Assembly: GCA_050246635.1 (NCBI GenBank)
Contig: JBFWVR010000003.1
Span: forward strand, 1 to 64,000
DNA from: JBFWVR01 sp050246635
Lineage (GTDB): Bacteria; Acidobacteriota; Vicinamibacteria; Vicinamibacterales; UBA2999
Direction: 5' to 3'
DNA length: 64,000 nucleotides
Shown: in pieces, positions 43,043-56,248 of the stretch
Layout of the letters: each line of letters starts with the position of its first letter
Numbering within the stretch: position 1 is the first letter of the stretch
Program-made: the position numbers and the translations under genes
Notes under the pieces: generated by a model
Database searches by the model: none
Told to the model about the DNA's origin: nothing
The model's input: only the letters and a program-made list of their open reading frames with translations

Positions 43043-44059
43043 CTAGCGACGGCGCGGGTAGTTGTACGCGATCTCCTGTTCGAGATTCCGGCGACGGGCG
43101 CTGGCCAGGGAGTGATCGGAGAAGAAGAAATTGGTGAACCGGTCGCTTTCGCCGTACTTGTCCAGGAACCGCTGCCACACCGCAGGGGCGCGGCGCACGT
43201 CGAAGCCCGCCTCGTAGGCGTAGCGCAGGCCCACCCGGTCGGCCTGATCCTCGAGGTCGCGTCCATAGCCGGCCGTCAGCGCCGAGAGCGTCAACGCGGC
43301 ACCCGCCTGCGCCGCGCCCCGCAGCGCCGGGCTGTCGATGGCCTCGGCCGCGAGCAGCGCGCTCAGGCCCGCGAGCTGCGTCCAGATCCCCCGCCGCATC
43401 TGCCGGCGCGAGTGCTCGTGCGTGTAATGCGCCAGCTCGTGCCCGACGACGATGGCGAGCTCGTCGTCCGACATGTCGTCCATGATGCCGCGGAACACCC
43501 AGACGGCGCCGTTGCCCATCGCCATGGCGTTCCATTCCTTGTTGTCGATCACGTAGACACGCAGGCGGTCCTGCTTCACGTAGGGCGGCGCCAGGCGCGT
43601 CACGAGCCGGCGCACCCGCTCGACGCGCGCGCCGTCCTTCTCGATCTCGCCGATCACCTGCTTCTTGCCGTCCTCCGACGCCTCGAAGGCCTCGCCGTTC
43701 TTCAGCCAGAGCCCTTCGAGCTCGTTGGAGCCCTCCTGCACGTCGGGCTCGAAGAGCGCCGTGCCGTTGGGCCGCACGTCGATCTCGCTCGCCAGCACCC
43801 GGCCGTCCGCGCGCCGCGTGCCCTTGACGCGCACCTCGTCGCCGAGCGGGACCGCCGCGATGGCCGAAAAGCGCCCCTTCCAGCGCGTCGACCCGTCGGC
43901 GACGACCTGCTGGCCATCCACGATCAGCTCGCCCCGGCGTTTCCACTCGGCATAGCTGTCGAGCTCGACGGCCGACTGCGCGGCAGGGATGACGGCCGTC
44001 AGGCCGATGACGAGGATGCCGGCGAGGAGGGCGAGGATGCCGCGATTGCCGTCAGTCAT
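43043..44059 (-). CDS. M48-family zinc metalloprotease, exported
   Basis: The 338-residue protein starts with a membrane/signal segment (ILALLAGILVIGLTAVIPAAQSA). The zinc site HELAHYTHEHSRR is at about 224, with the third ligand in GRDLEDQADRVGL about 55 residues later. The N-terminal 130 residues form a small beta domain not found in minimal M48 proteins. It probably degrades misfolded envelope proteins, as BepA or LoiP do. Start ATG 44059. Confidence 0.87.
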   Translation of the reverse strand: MTDGNRGILALLAGILVIGLTAVIPAAQSAVELDSYAEWKRRGELIVDGQQVVADGSTRWKGRFSAIAAVPLGDEVRVKGTRRADGRVLASEIDVRPNGTALFEPDVQEGSNELEGLWLKNGEAFEASEDGKKQVIGEIEKDGARVERVRRLVTRLAPPYVKQDRLRVYVIDNKEWNAMAMGNGAVWVFRGIMDDMSDDELAIVVGHELAHYTHEHSRRQMRRGIWTQLAGLSALLAAEAIDSPALRGAAQAGAALTLSALTAGYGRDLEDQADRVGLRYAYEAGFDVRRAPAVWQRFLDKYGESDRFTNFFFSDHSLASARRRNLEQEIAYNYPRRR

Positions 44060-44060
44060 G

Positions 44061-44182
44061 GGCCACAGATATCACAAGCCACAGATGGCACAGGCCACAG
44101 ATGGCACAGGCCACAGATGGCACAGATAACACAGATGCACAGATGAAAGCGGGATGCACAGATGACACGGGATGCACAGATG
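44061..44182. repeat. CACAGATG-type tandem repeats
   Basis: Three consecutive 16-bp units CCACAGATGGCACAGG (44079-44126) are followed by degenerate CACAGATG copies to 44182. There is no spacer-repeat regularity, so it is not CRISPR. It belongs with the low-complexity arm-like repeats at 29500, 45968 and 61342. Confidence 0.75.
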
Positions 44183-44209
44183 GGCATCTCTCACTTCGCT
44201 CCCACCCGG

Positions 44210-44230
44210 ATAAGGGGTCAGACCCCATTT
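44210..44230. repeat. Third copy of the GGGGTCAGACCCC palindrome
   Basis: ATAAGGGGTCAGACCCCATTT lies between the FKBP and M48 genes, in the same family as 42927-42985. Confidence 0.7.
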
Positions 44231-44257
44231 TCACCGCGCTCGGTACTCCAGCCCCTA

Positions 44258-44294
44258 CCTTGGTGATCTTCGTGGTCTTCGTGCCCTTCGTGGC
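44258..44294. repeat. CACGAAG-type direct repeats (reverse orientation)
   Basis: On the minus strand the run reads CACGAAGACCACGAAGATCA, matching the run at 29500-29527. It stands alone without a partner arm or gene. Confidence 0.7.
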
Positions 44295-44321
44295 TGGTTG
44301 TCCCCTGCCGGCGGCGCCTTC

Positions 44322-45134
<813 letters not shown>

Positions 45135-45184
45135 CTTCGTATCGTACTAGAATTCCGGGAGGGGCCGTTCGCCCCGCACCCGTC

Positions 45185-45925
45185 ATGGACTACTTCTCCC
45201 CCCTCCCCATCCCCTCGTCCGGCCTTGCCGTCGGCTTCATCCTGCTGCCGATTGCCGTCGTGTCCCTGCTGGTCGCGGGCATCGCGCTCGCCTCCCTCTC
45301 GCTCGGCGACGGGGCGCGCGCGGCGCGCCGCCACGCAGCCATCGGTGCGGCGGTCGCGATCGCCTGGATGGCGGTGACCTGGGTGGCCGCGGAGTCGGGT
45401 TGGCTGGGAGACTTCGACCGCACGCCCCCGCCGTTCATGTTCCTGGCGGCCGCGGTCGTCGTCATCGGCATCGCGCTCGCGATGTCGCCGGTTGGCGACC
45501 GCCTCGCGCGGGGCTTGCCGCTGTGGGCGCTCGTCGGCGTGCAGGGGTTCCGCGTGCCGCTGGAACTGCTGATGCACCGCGCCTACGTCGAGGGCCTCAT
45601 GCCGCCGCAGATGAGTTACGAGGGGCTGAACTTCGACATCATCACCGGCGCCACGGCGCTCCTGATGGCCGCGGCCCTGGCCACGGTACGGGTGCCGCGC
45701 TGGCTCGTGGCGGCCTGGAACGTGATCGGCCTGCTCCTGCTCGTCAACATCGTCGTCATCGCGGTGCTGTCGACACCGCGATTCCACGCGTTCGGCCCCG
45801 ACCGGCTGAACGTCTGGGTGACGCTCGCGCCGTTCGTGTGGCTGCCGGCGGTGATGGTGACCGCCGCCTGGAGCGGGCACCTGATCATCTTCCGGGCCCT
45901 GGTGACGCAGCGCCGCGCCGGCTGA
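45185..45925 (+). CDS. Conserved seven-helix membrane protein of unknown function
   Basis: The 246-residue protein has about seven membrane helices (LAVGFILLPIAVVSLLVAGIALASL, AAIGAAVAIAWMAVTWVAAESGW, FMFLAAAVVVIGIALAMS, and so on). Distinctive loops are VGVQGFRVPLELLMHRAYVEGLMPPQMSYEGLNFDIITG and RFHAFGPDRLNVWVTLAPFVWLPAVMV. It resembles membrane proteins common in Acidobacteriota and Bacteroidota but has no assigned role. It is divergent from the FKBP gene. Confidence 0.65.
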   Translation: MDYFSPLPIPSSGLAVGFILLPIAVVSLLVAGIALASLSLGDGARAARRHAAIGAAVAIAWMAVTWVAAESGWLGDFDRTPPPFMFLAAAVVVIGIALAMSPVGDRLARGLPLWALVGVQGFRVPLELLMHRAYVEGLMPPQMSYEGLNFDIITGATALLMAAALATVRVPRWLVAAWNVIGLLLLVNIVVIAVLSTPRFHAFGPDRLNVWVTLAPFVWLPAVMVTAAWSGHLIIFRALVTQRRAG

Positions 45926-45967
45926 GCCGTGTCGCGCCGCGTAACGAGGCGCTGATCGACACTTGAG

Positions 45968-45995
45968 AAGTAAGAAGGCAGAAGTAAGGAGGCAG
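45968..45995. repeat. Two 14-bp direct repeats AAGTAAGRAGGCAG
   Basis: AAGTAAGAAGGCAG is followed directly by AAGTAAGGAGGCAG in the gap before the FnIII gene. It resembles the arm repeats seen elsewhere but no partner arm is close by. Confidence 0.65.
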
Positions 45996-46062
45996 AACGC
46001 TCGCGCCAATGCCTGTGTCACAATCGAGGTCGCACCCCCCGGCCGTCCCCACAGGAGGCCGT

Positions 46063-47769
46063 ATGCTTCGAACGATTCCGTTGTCCGTCGCGGCGCTCGT
46101 GCTCGCCGCCTCCACTCTCTCCGCGCAGACCCCTGGCGCCCCCGGCAACCTCACCGCGGTGGCCAACGCCGACTTCACCGTCACGCTCACCTGGACGGCG
46201 CCCACGACGGGCGGCACACCGACGAGCTACATCGTCCAGGTCGGCACCACGAGCGGTGCCAGCAACGTCATCAATGCCCAGATACCGGTCGCGACGACGT
46301 ACACGACCGGCACGCTGACCATCGGCACGATGTACTTCGCGCGCGTGCGGGCCGTGAACGGGTCGGGCATCGGCACGGCGTCCAACGAGGCGACGGTCAC
46401 GGTGTCGTGCCCGACACCGGCCGCGGCGACGGACCTGGCGTGGCGGCCGTTCGGCGCGAGCAACGAGGTGCAGGTCGTCTGGACGAACGCGGACGACCTG
46501 ACCTGGACGGTGTCCGTGGGCTCGGCCCCCGGGTTGTCGGACGTCCTGGTCACGCAGCCGCCCTTCCAGAAGAAGCGCGGCATCACGATGACGCTCCCGG
46601 GCGGCACGAACTACGTGCGCGTGAACGGGGTCAACTCCTGTGGCAATGTCGCCCCGACGTCCGCCGAAATTGCCGTCACCGCCGGGCAGGCGCTCGGGAC
46701 GTCGCCCGTGCTGATCAACGAGTTCGGGTCGTTCGTGGAGCTCAAGAACGTCTCGGGCGCGGCGGTGGACGTCAGCGGCTGGAAGCTTTATGCCTCGGCG
46801 ACGTTCGAGCAGCGGGTGACGCTCTCGGAGACGCTGCCCCCCGGCACGACACTCGGGGCAGGCTGCACGTACCTGCTCATGGCGCCGGCGTCTGAGACCT
46901 TTTTCGGGGTCACCGCCGATCAGGGGCTGTCGACCTTCGGCCGTAGCTACGCGGTCAGCAACCCCGCGGGCAGGATCCAGGACAGCGCCGCCAGACGCCC
47001 GTCCGACGACCTGGATCCGCAGTCCGTGCTCGGTGAAGGCGGGCTGCTCGGGGACCTGACCGGGCAGTCGTTCGCGCGCCTGGGCGACCAGGACACCAAC
47101 GACAACGCCACGGACTTCATCATGCTGACGACCGCGACGCCGCAGAACAGCGCCGCCTGCCAGTCGGGTGGCCCGGGGCCGACGCCGACCCCCAACCCGC
47201 CGGGGGCGCCCTCCTCGCTGGCGGCCCACGTGAACGGCCGATCGGTGACGTTGATGTGGAATGCCCCGGTGACGGGCGGCGCACCGACGACGTACATCCT
47301 GGAGGCCGGCACGGCGCCGGGCGCATCCAATGCCGGCGTCTTCGCGATCTCCACGGCCTCGACCAGCGTCACCTTCGGCAGCGTGGCGAACGGGGTCTTC
47401 TACGTGCGCATGAAGGCGATGAACGCGGACGGCACGTCCGCGGCGTCGAACGAGGTGATGCTGACGGTGTGCGCGGACGGGTGCGTCCTGCCACCCGAGG
47501 CGCCGAGTGGCCTGGCGTACCAGGTCAGCGGCACGAGCGTGCTGCTCTCCTGGACGGCGCCCGCCAATGGCGCGGCCCCGACGGACTACGTGCTCGAGGC
47601 GGGCACGGCGCCGGGCCTCGCCAACCTCGTGAACACCGGCACCGGGAGCCGGGCGTCGTTCGTCATCGTGAACAACGTGCCGCCCGGGGCGTACTACGTC
47701 CGGGTGCGCTCCAGGAACGGGGCCGGGACCAGCAGCGTCTCGAACGAGGTGCTCGTCATCGTCCCCTGA
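46063..47769 (+). CDS. Exported FnIII-repeat protein with lamin-tail domain
   Basis: The 568-residue protein has a signal peptide ending LSAQ, a FnIII domain (about 23-115), a second partial FnIII-like segment, a lamin-tail (LTD) domain (about 222-370: VLINEFGSFVELKNVSGAAVDVSGW, FARLGDQDTNDNATDF), a Pro/Thr linker and two more FnIII domains (about 385-475 and 480-568). ATG at 46063 follows ACAGGAGG. It is probably a cell-surface or secreted adhesion/binding protein. No anchor motif is seen. Confidence 0.8.
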   Translation: MLRTIPLSVAALVLAASTLSAQTPGAPGNLTAVANADFTVTLTWTAPTTGGTPTSYIVQVGTTSGASNVINAQIPVATTYTTGTLTIGTMYFARVRAVNGSGIGTASNEATVTVSCPTPAAATDLAWRPFGASNEVQVVWTNADDLTWTVSVGSAPGLSDVLVTQPPFQKKRGITMTLPGGTNYVRVNGVNSCGNVAPTSAEIAVTAGQALGTSPVLINEFGSFVELKNVSGAAVDVSGWKLYASATFEQRVTLSETLPPGTTLGAGCTYLLMAPASETFFGVTADQGLSTFGRSYAVSNPAGRIQDSAARRPSDDLDPQSVLGEGGLLGDLTGQSFARLGDQDTNDNATDFIMLTTATPQNSAACQSGGPGPTPTPNPPGAPSSLAAHVNGRSVTLMWNAPVTGGAPTTYILEAGTAPGASNAGVFAISTASTSVTFGSVANGVFYVRMKAMNADGTSAASNEVMLTVCADGCVLPPEAPSGLAYQVSGTSVLLSWTAPANGAAPTDYVLEAGTAPGLANLVNTGTGSRASFVIVNNVPPGAYYVRVRSRNGAGTSSVSNEVLVIVP

Positions 47770-47793
47770 CAGGCAGGGGGGCCGTACGGACAC

Positions 47794-47825
47794 CGGGCCG
47801 GGCCTCCGTGGGGAGGTCCGGCCCG
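47794..47825. terminator. Hairpin between convergent FnIII and sucB genes
   Basis: CGGGCCGGGCCTCC (47794-47807) pairs with GGAGGTCCGGCCCG (47812-47825), with one G-U pair and a 4-base loop. It lies between convergent genes and probably stops transcription from both sides, although there is no T run. Confidence 0.6.
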
Positions 47826-47854
47826 TGTCGCGTACGCCGGACGCGTGAAGGGCG

Positions 47855-49126
<1,272 letters not shown>

Positions 49127-49171
49127 TCCAGTCTCTGTGCGTATGGTTGATGCGGATGCCGTGCCGGCGGC

Positions 49172-51985
<2,814 letters not shown>

Positions 51986-52076
51986 AACCTTTCTAGTGTA
52001 ATCCAGCCGTTTTCACTTATCCGGTCCCCTGACGGGGTCGATGAGTTTCCGGCATGGATACGCGAGGCGGAGAGCG

Positions 52077-52508
52077 ATGACTGCACGGCCGACGTTCGAT
52101 GACGCCAACCTGCTGCTGAGGCTGTACGAGATGCGGCGCGAGGAGCGGATGCGCCAGGCACGGGCCTGGTTCACCGCGAAGTTCAAGGTGAAGTCACTCC
52201 AGGAGCTGCAGGCGCTGGCGCCGTCCGGCTCGGACGAGAATGCCTTCTACCGCCAGGTGATCACCTACTGGGACCTGGTGGCGTCGTTCATCACCTCCGG
52301 CATCCTGCACAAGGAGCTCTTCTTCCAGAGTGGGCGGGAGCTGCTGCTCGTCTGGGAACGGCTGCGACCGGTGCTGCCCGAGATCCGCGCCGCCTACAAG
52401 GACCCGCACTACCTGGCGCACCTCGAGGCGGTCGGCGAGGACTTCGCGATGTACTTCGATGCCCGGAGCGGCGAGGGCTACGAGGCGTTCGTCAAGCGCA
52501 TCTCGTGA
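52077..52508 (+). CDS. Conserved alpha-helical protein (DUF4760-like)
   Basis: The 143-residue helical protein reads DANLLLRLYEMRREERMRQARAWFTAKFKVKSLQEL, YWDLVASFITSGILHKELFF and PHYLAHLEAVGEDFAMYFDARSGEGYEAF. It lacks membrane segments. I recognise the pattern as a conserved acidobacterial family of unknown role. Its stop overlaps the HAD gene start (GTGA), so they are coupled. It is divergent from sucA. Confidence 0.65.
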   Translation: MTARPTFDDANLLLRLYEMRREERMRQARAWFTAKFKVKSLQELQALAPSGSDENAFYRQVITYWDLVASFITSGILHKELFFQSGRELLLVWERLRPVLPEIRAAYKDPHYLAHLEAVGEDFAMYFDARSGEGYEAFVKRIS

Positions 52509-53362
52509 CGCCACCCGGCGCGCCTCGCCGCATCCGCCTGATTGCCACCGACATCGACGGCACGCTGCTCGACTCGGCCGGGCAGGTGCCGCCGGCGAAC
52601 CTCGAGGCCCTGGCCGCGGCCGCGCGGGCCGGGGTCCACCTCGCGGTGGCCACCGGCCGCAGCTTCTCGTTCGCCCAGCCGCCCGTCGCGGGGGTGGCCG
52701 ATCCGTTGACGCTCATCGTGCACAATGGCGCGATTGCGCGGATGCGCACCGGCGAGACGCTCGTGCGCCGGCTGCTGCCACGCACGCTGGCGCGCGACAT
52801 CCTGACGGCCACGGCGTCGTGGCGCCCGTCGACGGTCGTGCTCTTCGACCGGCCGGGGGCCGGCCACCTCGTCTACGACCGCATGGACTGGTCGCACCCG
52901 AACCGCGCGGGATTCCGCGAGCGCAATCGCCACCTCATCGCCGAGGTGGCCGCGCTCGAGGACGCCCTGGACGAGGACCCGATCCAGGTCGCCTTCAATG
53001 GAGGCGTCGAGGAGATGCGGAGGCTCCAGGCGGAGCTGGCGGCGCTGCCCGCGGCCGGCGACCTCGCGATCTCCGTCGCGGAGTATCCGCACCGCGACTT
53101 CTGCCTCGTGGACGTCTGCTCGGCCGGGACGACGAAGGGCAGCGCGCTTGCCAGTGTGGCCGACGCCTTGGGCCTCGCGCGAGACGAGGTGATGGCCATC
53201 GGTGACAACCACAACGATCGCGAGATGCTCGAGTGGGCCGGCGTCGGCGTCGTCATGGGCAACGCCGAACCCGGGCTGTTTCACGACGGCTTCCACCGCA
53301 CCGCCAGCAACGACGAGGCCGGGCTCGCACTCGCCATACGGCGCTTCATCCTCGGGAATTGA
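52505..53362 (+). CDS. Cof-type HAD-superfamily phosphatase
   Basis: The 285-residue protein has HAD motif I DIDGTLLD (about 15-22), motif II ATGRS, a C2B cap and motif IV GDNHNDREMLEWAGVGVVMGNAE. It hydrolyses sugar phosphates or related small phosphates. The start is a GTG at 52505 overlapping the upstream stop. Confidence 0.9.
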   Translation: MTPPGAPRRIRLIATDIDGTLLDSAGQVPPANLEALAAAARAGVHLAVATGRSFSFAQPPVAGVADPLTLIVHNGAIARMRTGETLVRRLLPRTLARDILTATASWRPSTVVLFDRPGAGHLVYDRMDWSHPNRAGFRERNRHLIAEVAALEDALDEDPIQVAFNGGVEEMRRLQAELAALPAAGDLAISVAEYPHRDFCLVDVCSAGTTKGSALASVADALGLARDEVMAIGDNHNDREMLEWAGVGVVMGNAEPGLFHDGFHRTASNDEAGLALAIRRFILGN

Positions 53363-53368
53363 GAATCG

Positions 53369-53437
53369 AGAAAACGGAATCCAGAAAGGAATTATTGAAT
53401 TCCGAATTCCGCAATTCCTTTCTGAATTCCGTTTTCT
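53369..53437. repeat. Short hairpin element related to the S23 module arms (no gene inside)
   Basis: Left arm 53369-53393 and right arm 53413-53437 are 25-bp inverted repeats with one mismatch and a 19-bp AT-rich loop. The arms match the first 25 bases of the arms around the S23 gene (54376 and 54953), with one or two differences. This looks like an empty or MITE-like version of that module. Confidence 0.8.
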
Positions 53438-53504
53438 TACTTCAGAATTCCGTCTGTGAGGCCGGTCTACAGCGAGGCGAGGGACCGGCCGATAGAGGGG
53501 GACA

Positions 53505-54356
53505 ATGGGCCTGAACGGCACCGGGAACGGTTCCCCCATCGGGAACGGGAACGGGCAGGCGGCAGGGGCGAACCTTGCCTACACGAAGTTCCTCTACGTG
53601 ATTCCACGCGACGATGACGACGCGGCGGGTACCCGCATGCGTGCGGTCGGCGAGGTGGTGGCGCGCGGGTTCTCGAACGATTTCGATACGGAAGGCAGCG
53701 GGGCCGCGCAGGTCTTCGAGACGGTGCAGTTCCTGGTGCGCGACGGCGACCCCGAACCGCCGGCCGAGGGGGCGGCCTTCGAGGGGCCCTGCCTGTCGCG
53801 CGCCCGCTACGTCGTCCAGGTCTGCAGCAAGTACCGGCCGCGCCTCGAGGAGCTGGCCGAGGACCTGCGCCGGCGGCTCGGCGACGCCTTCGAGGTGGGC
53901 GCCATCGACGGCGCCGTCCGGCAGCAGCGGTACTCGAGCCTGGAGATGCAGCAGCATCTCCAACGGACCGCACCCTCCCGCCGATCCGGCCGTGTCGCCA
54001 GGAACGCCATCATCGTCCCGATCCGCAAGACGGCGGCGTGGTGGGCGATGGACCCGCTCGAGCGGAACACCTACTTCTACCCGCACGTCGACCCGTCGGC
54101 CGGTTGCCCCGTCCGCGGTCACGCGGGCGCGGCCTCGGCGGCGCTGCCGCACCTGCACCGCCGCATCTACTACAACCCCGACGGCTACGGCCGCGCCGGC
54201 GAGTTCGACTTCATCACCTACTTCGAGTGCGAAGACCCGGGACTGCCCGCCTTCGACGAGGCCCTCGCCCAGCTCCGAGACCCGGCCAGCAACCCCGAAT
54301 GGCGGTTCGTCGAGGAAGGGGCGGTCTGGAAAGGGAAACGGGTGCTTCGCTGGTGA
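53505..54356 (+). CDS. Chlorite-dismutase-superfamily protein
   Basis: The 283-residue protein has a Gly/Asn-rich start (GNGSPIGNGNGQAAGANL) and then two ferredoxin-like repeats. The second contains KTAAWWAMDPLERNTYFYPH, GHAGAASAALPHLHRRIYYNP, GEFDFITYFECEDPG and LRDPASNPEWRFVEEG, the layout of the Cld/HemQ/DyP-like superfamily. True chlorite dismutase activity cannot be claimed; many members bind haem with other roles. It is bracketed by the hairpin element and the S23 module. Confidence 0.6.
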   Translation: MGLNGTGNGSPIGNGNGQAAGANLAYTKFLYVIPRDDDDAAGTRMRAVGEVVARGFSNDFDTEGSGAAQVFETVQFLVRDGDPEPPAEGAAFEGPCLSRARYVVQVCSKYRPRLEELAEDLRRRLGDAFEVGAIDGAVRQQRYSSLEMQQHLQRTAPSRRSGRVARNAIIVPIRKTAAWWAMDPLERNTYFYPHVDPSAGCPVRGHAGAASAALPHLHRRIYYNPDGYGRAGEFDFITYFECEDPGLPAFDEALAQLRDPASNPEWRFVEEGAVWKGKRVLRW

Positions 54357-54375
54357 CGCGCAGAATTATGAATTG

Positions 54376-54982
54376 AGAAAACGGAATCAAGAAAGGAATT
54401 GGGAAACGGAGAATTCAAGAAGGCCCAGGCCACTTCGTCAGCGTGGCCGGCGCGGCGCCACGGGATCCAGCCTCTTCATGATCGCCGTGATGATGGCGAC
54501 CAGTTCGTGTGCTTCCTGCCGGAGCACGACCGCCCGTTCCCGCCCGGCCAGTTCGTTCGCTTCCACCAACCGCAGCCAGTAGAGCGCCTCACGGGCTTCG
54601 CGCAGGACCAGCCGCATCCGCGCGGTGAAGTCAGCGCGGCTGGCGCTGCTCTGCGCCTCCTCGAGATTCGCACCGACAGAGGTCGCGGCTCGCAAAAGCT
54701 GTCGCCAGACCACTCGACTCGGTTCGTGGCCCCAGGCATCGCGTGGATACGCACGCAGTACCAGGCACGCAAACCTGAACGTTCGCTGGCGGAGATCGAA
54801 CGGAGGGCGATGGGCGGTTCCCGCCATGCCAGGCACTGGTGCACGCCGAATGCCAGGCCGAATTCCGGGACAATTCTCCCGCGCGGTCCTTCCGGCCTGC
54901 AGATTCTGATCCGCCACGCCTGCCCCGGCTCTGCAGATTCTGCCTTTCGTCCTTCCCAATTCCTTTCTTGATTCCGTTTTCT
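54376..54982. mobile_element. Inverted-repeat-bounded module carrying an S23 four-helix-bundle gene
   Basis: Two 30-bp arms (54376-54405 and 54953-54982) are perfect inverted repeats beginning AGAAAACGGAATC. They enclose about 550 bp with one gene. Outside the arms, GCAGAAT occurs on both sides in inverted orientation, extending the similarity. The architecture (small S23 ORF inside a long palindrome) matches intervening sequences known from some bacterial 23S rRNA genes, but here it lies between protein genes. Confidence 0.72.
54438..54827 (-). CDS. Four-helix-bundle protein, S23/IVP family
   Basis: The 129-residue protein has the S23 pattern: FRFACLVLRAYPRD, VVWRQLLRAATSVGANLEEAQSSASRADFTARM and a third/fourth helix with REAREALYWLRLVEANEL and EAHELVAIITAIMKRL. 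The family (TIGR02436) was first found in 23S rRNA intervening sequences and is related to the Avd protein of diversity-generating retroelements. The ATG at 54827 has no clear ribosome-binding site. It is enclosed by 30-bp inverted repeats. No reverse transcriptase is nearby. Confidence 0.78.
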   Translation of the reverse strand: MAGTAHRPPFDLRQRTFRFACLVLRAYPRDAWGHEPSRVVWRQLLRAATSVGANLEEAQSSASRADFTARMRLVLREAREALYWLRLVEANELAGRERAVVLRQEAHELVAIITAIMKRLDPVAPRRPR

Positions 54983-55003
54983 TGATTCTGCATTTCCTCC
55001 GGA

Positions 55004-56248
55004 CTAGAAGCCCAATCCTGCGGAGATGCTGACCCTCGTGGCTGAGTGCGTGTGTGCGATGTCGACGTTGATCGAGAAGAGCGAGACGCCCATGAACACG
55101 CCGGCGCCGGCGCCGCGGGTGAACTGGCGGCCGGAGAGGGTGTCGCCGGCGTCCCAGACGGTGCCGGCGTCCGCGAAGACCTTCACGCCGAAGCGGCCGA
55201 CCGAGATGGGCGAGGTGAGGGGGGCGCGCAGTTCGACCGAGAACGCGGCAAGGTTGTCGCCGGCCGCGGTGCCGGCGCGCAGGCCGCGGAGCGAGGCCTG
55301 TCCGCCGAGCAACGCACGCTCGTAGCGCGGCAGCGGGGCGGCGGCGAGCGACGCCTGCGCGCGGACCGCAAGCACGGTGGACCGGATGAGGCCGACGTAA
55401 CCTCGCACGTCCGCCGAGGTGCGGCGGAGCGCATCGCGCCCGCCGTAGCGCGCGCGCTCGACGCGCAGCGCGGCGTGGACCGCGTTGCGGGGGAACGAGG
55501 GGTCGAGCCGCGTGTCGAGCACCAGCTCCGCGCCGGCGGTCGTGCCGTTCTCGTGCGCCTGCTCGAAATCCACCCGGCTGGCGCCGCCGAGGCCGGCGAC
55601 CCGCAGCCACGGCCCGAATGCACGCTCGATGCGCAGGGAGACACCGCGGCGCGTGTCCGCGATGTCATCGAAGGGGTTCTCGCGCCGGCTGACGCCGGCG
55701 GTCGCCGCCAGACGGGTCACCGCCCCACGCGTGAAGGTGCGGTCCGCTTCGATGGCCACCCGGCGATCGCCACCCCACGTGAGCGGCACCGACAGGCGCG
55801 ACCCTTCGCCGAGCGGCCCCACGAGGCTGAACCGCGCGCCGTACGAGACGCCGTAGCCGTCCTCGTAGGACAGGAGCGGCATCCACATCCCCGCCGCCGA
55901 GAGGCGACGCAGCGGCCCCGGCGTGAGGTCGTCCTCGCTCACGCCCAGCCGCTCATCCACCATCAGGATGACGACGAGGTCGGTCGGGTCGTCGATGGAG
56001 CGGAACCGGCGCAGCACCTCGACGCCGTCGAAGCGCCCGCTGTCCTCGAGCCGCGCGCGGGCCGCCGCCAGCAACGTGTCGGTGGCAGGCTCGCCGACAG
56101 GCACCGCCGCGATTGCGAGCACATCGGAGTCAGGCGTGGTGTGGTTGCCGTGGACACGGACCTCCCGCACGATGCCGGGTGACTGCGCGGAGGCCGTGGC
56201 GGTGACCGACACGAGCGCGACCAGCAGCGCCGCCAGCCGGCGCGTCAC
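55004..56248 (-). CDS. Omp85/TamA-like outer-membrane beta-barrel protein
   Basis: The 414-residue protein has a signal peptide (LLVALVSVTATASAQS), one POTRA domain (about 25-100: IVREVRVHGNHTTPDSDVLAIAAV) and a 16-strand-type barrel ending in VSISAGLGF with the terminal Phe used by the BAM machinery. It has fewer POTRA units than BamA. The start is a GTG at 56248 overlapping the upstream stop (GTGA). It is coupled to the LolA-like gene, so the pair probably serves outer-membrane biogenesis or lipid/protein transport. Confidence 0.82.
   Translation of the reverse strand: MTRRLAALLVALVSVTATASAQSPGIVREVRVHGNHTTPDSDVLAIAAVPVGEPATDTLLAAARARLEDSGRFDGVEVLRRFRSIDDPTDLVVILMVDERLGVSEDDLTPGPLRRLSAAGMWMPLLSYEDGYGVSYGARFSLVGPLGEGSRLSVPLTWGGDRRVAIEADRTFTRGAVTRLAATAGVSRRENPFDDIADTRRGVSLRIERAFGPWLRVAGLGGASRVDFEQAHENGTTAGAELVLDTRLDPSFPRNAVHAALRVERARYGGRDALRRTSADVRGYVGLIRSTVLAVRAQASLAAAPLPRYERALLGGQASLRGLRAGTAAGDNLAAFSVELRAPLTSPISVGRFGVKVFADAGTVWDAGDTLSGRQFTRGAGAGVFMGVSLFSINVDIAHTHSATRVSISAGLGF

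Noticed and set aside
44061..44182. Possible CRISPR array
   Set aside because: The units are short, directly adjacent and degenerate, with no unique spacers of constant length and no cas genes.
54438..54827. S23 gene as the Avd accessory protein of a diversity-generating retroelement
   Set aside because: No reverse transcriptase, template repeat or variable target gene is visible nearby.
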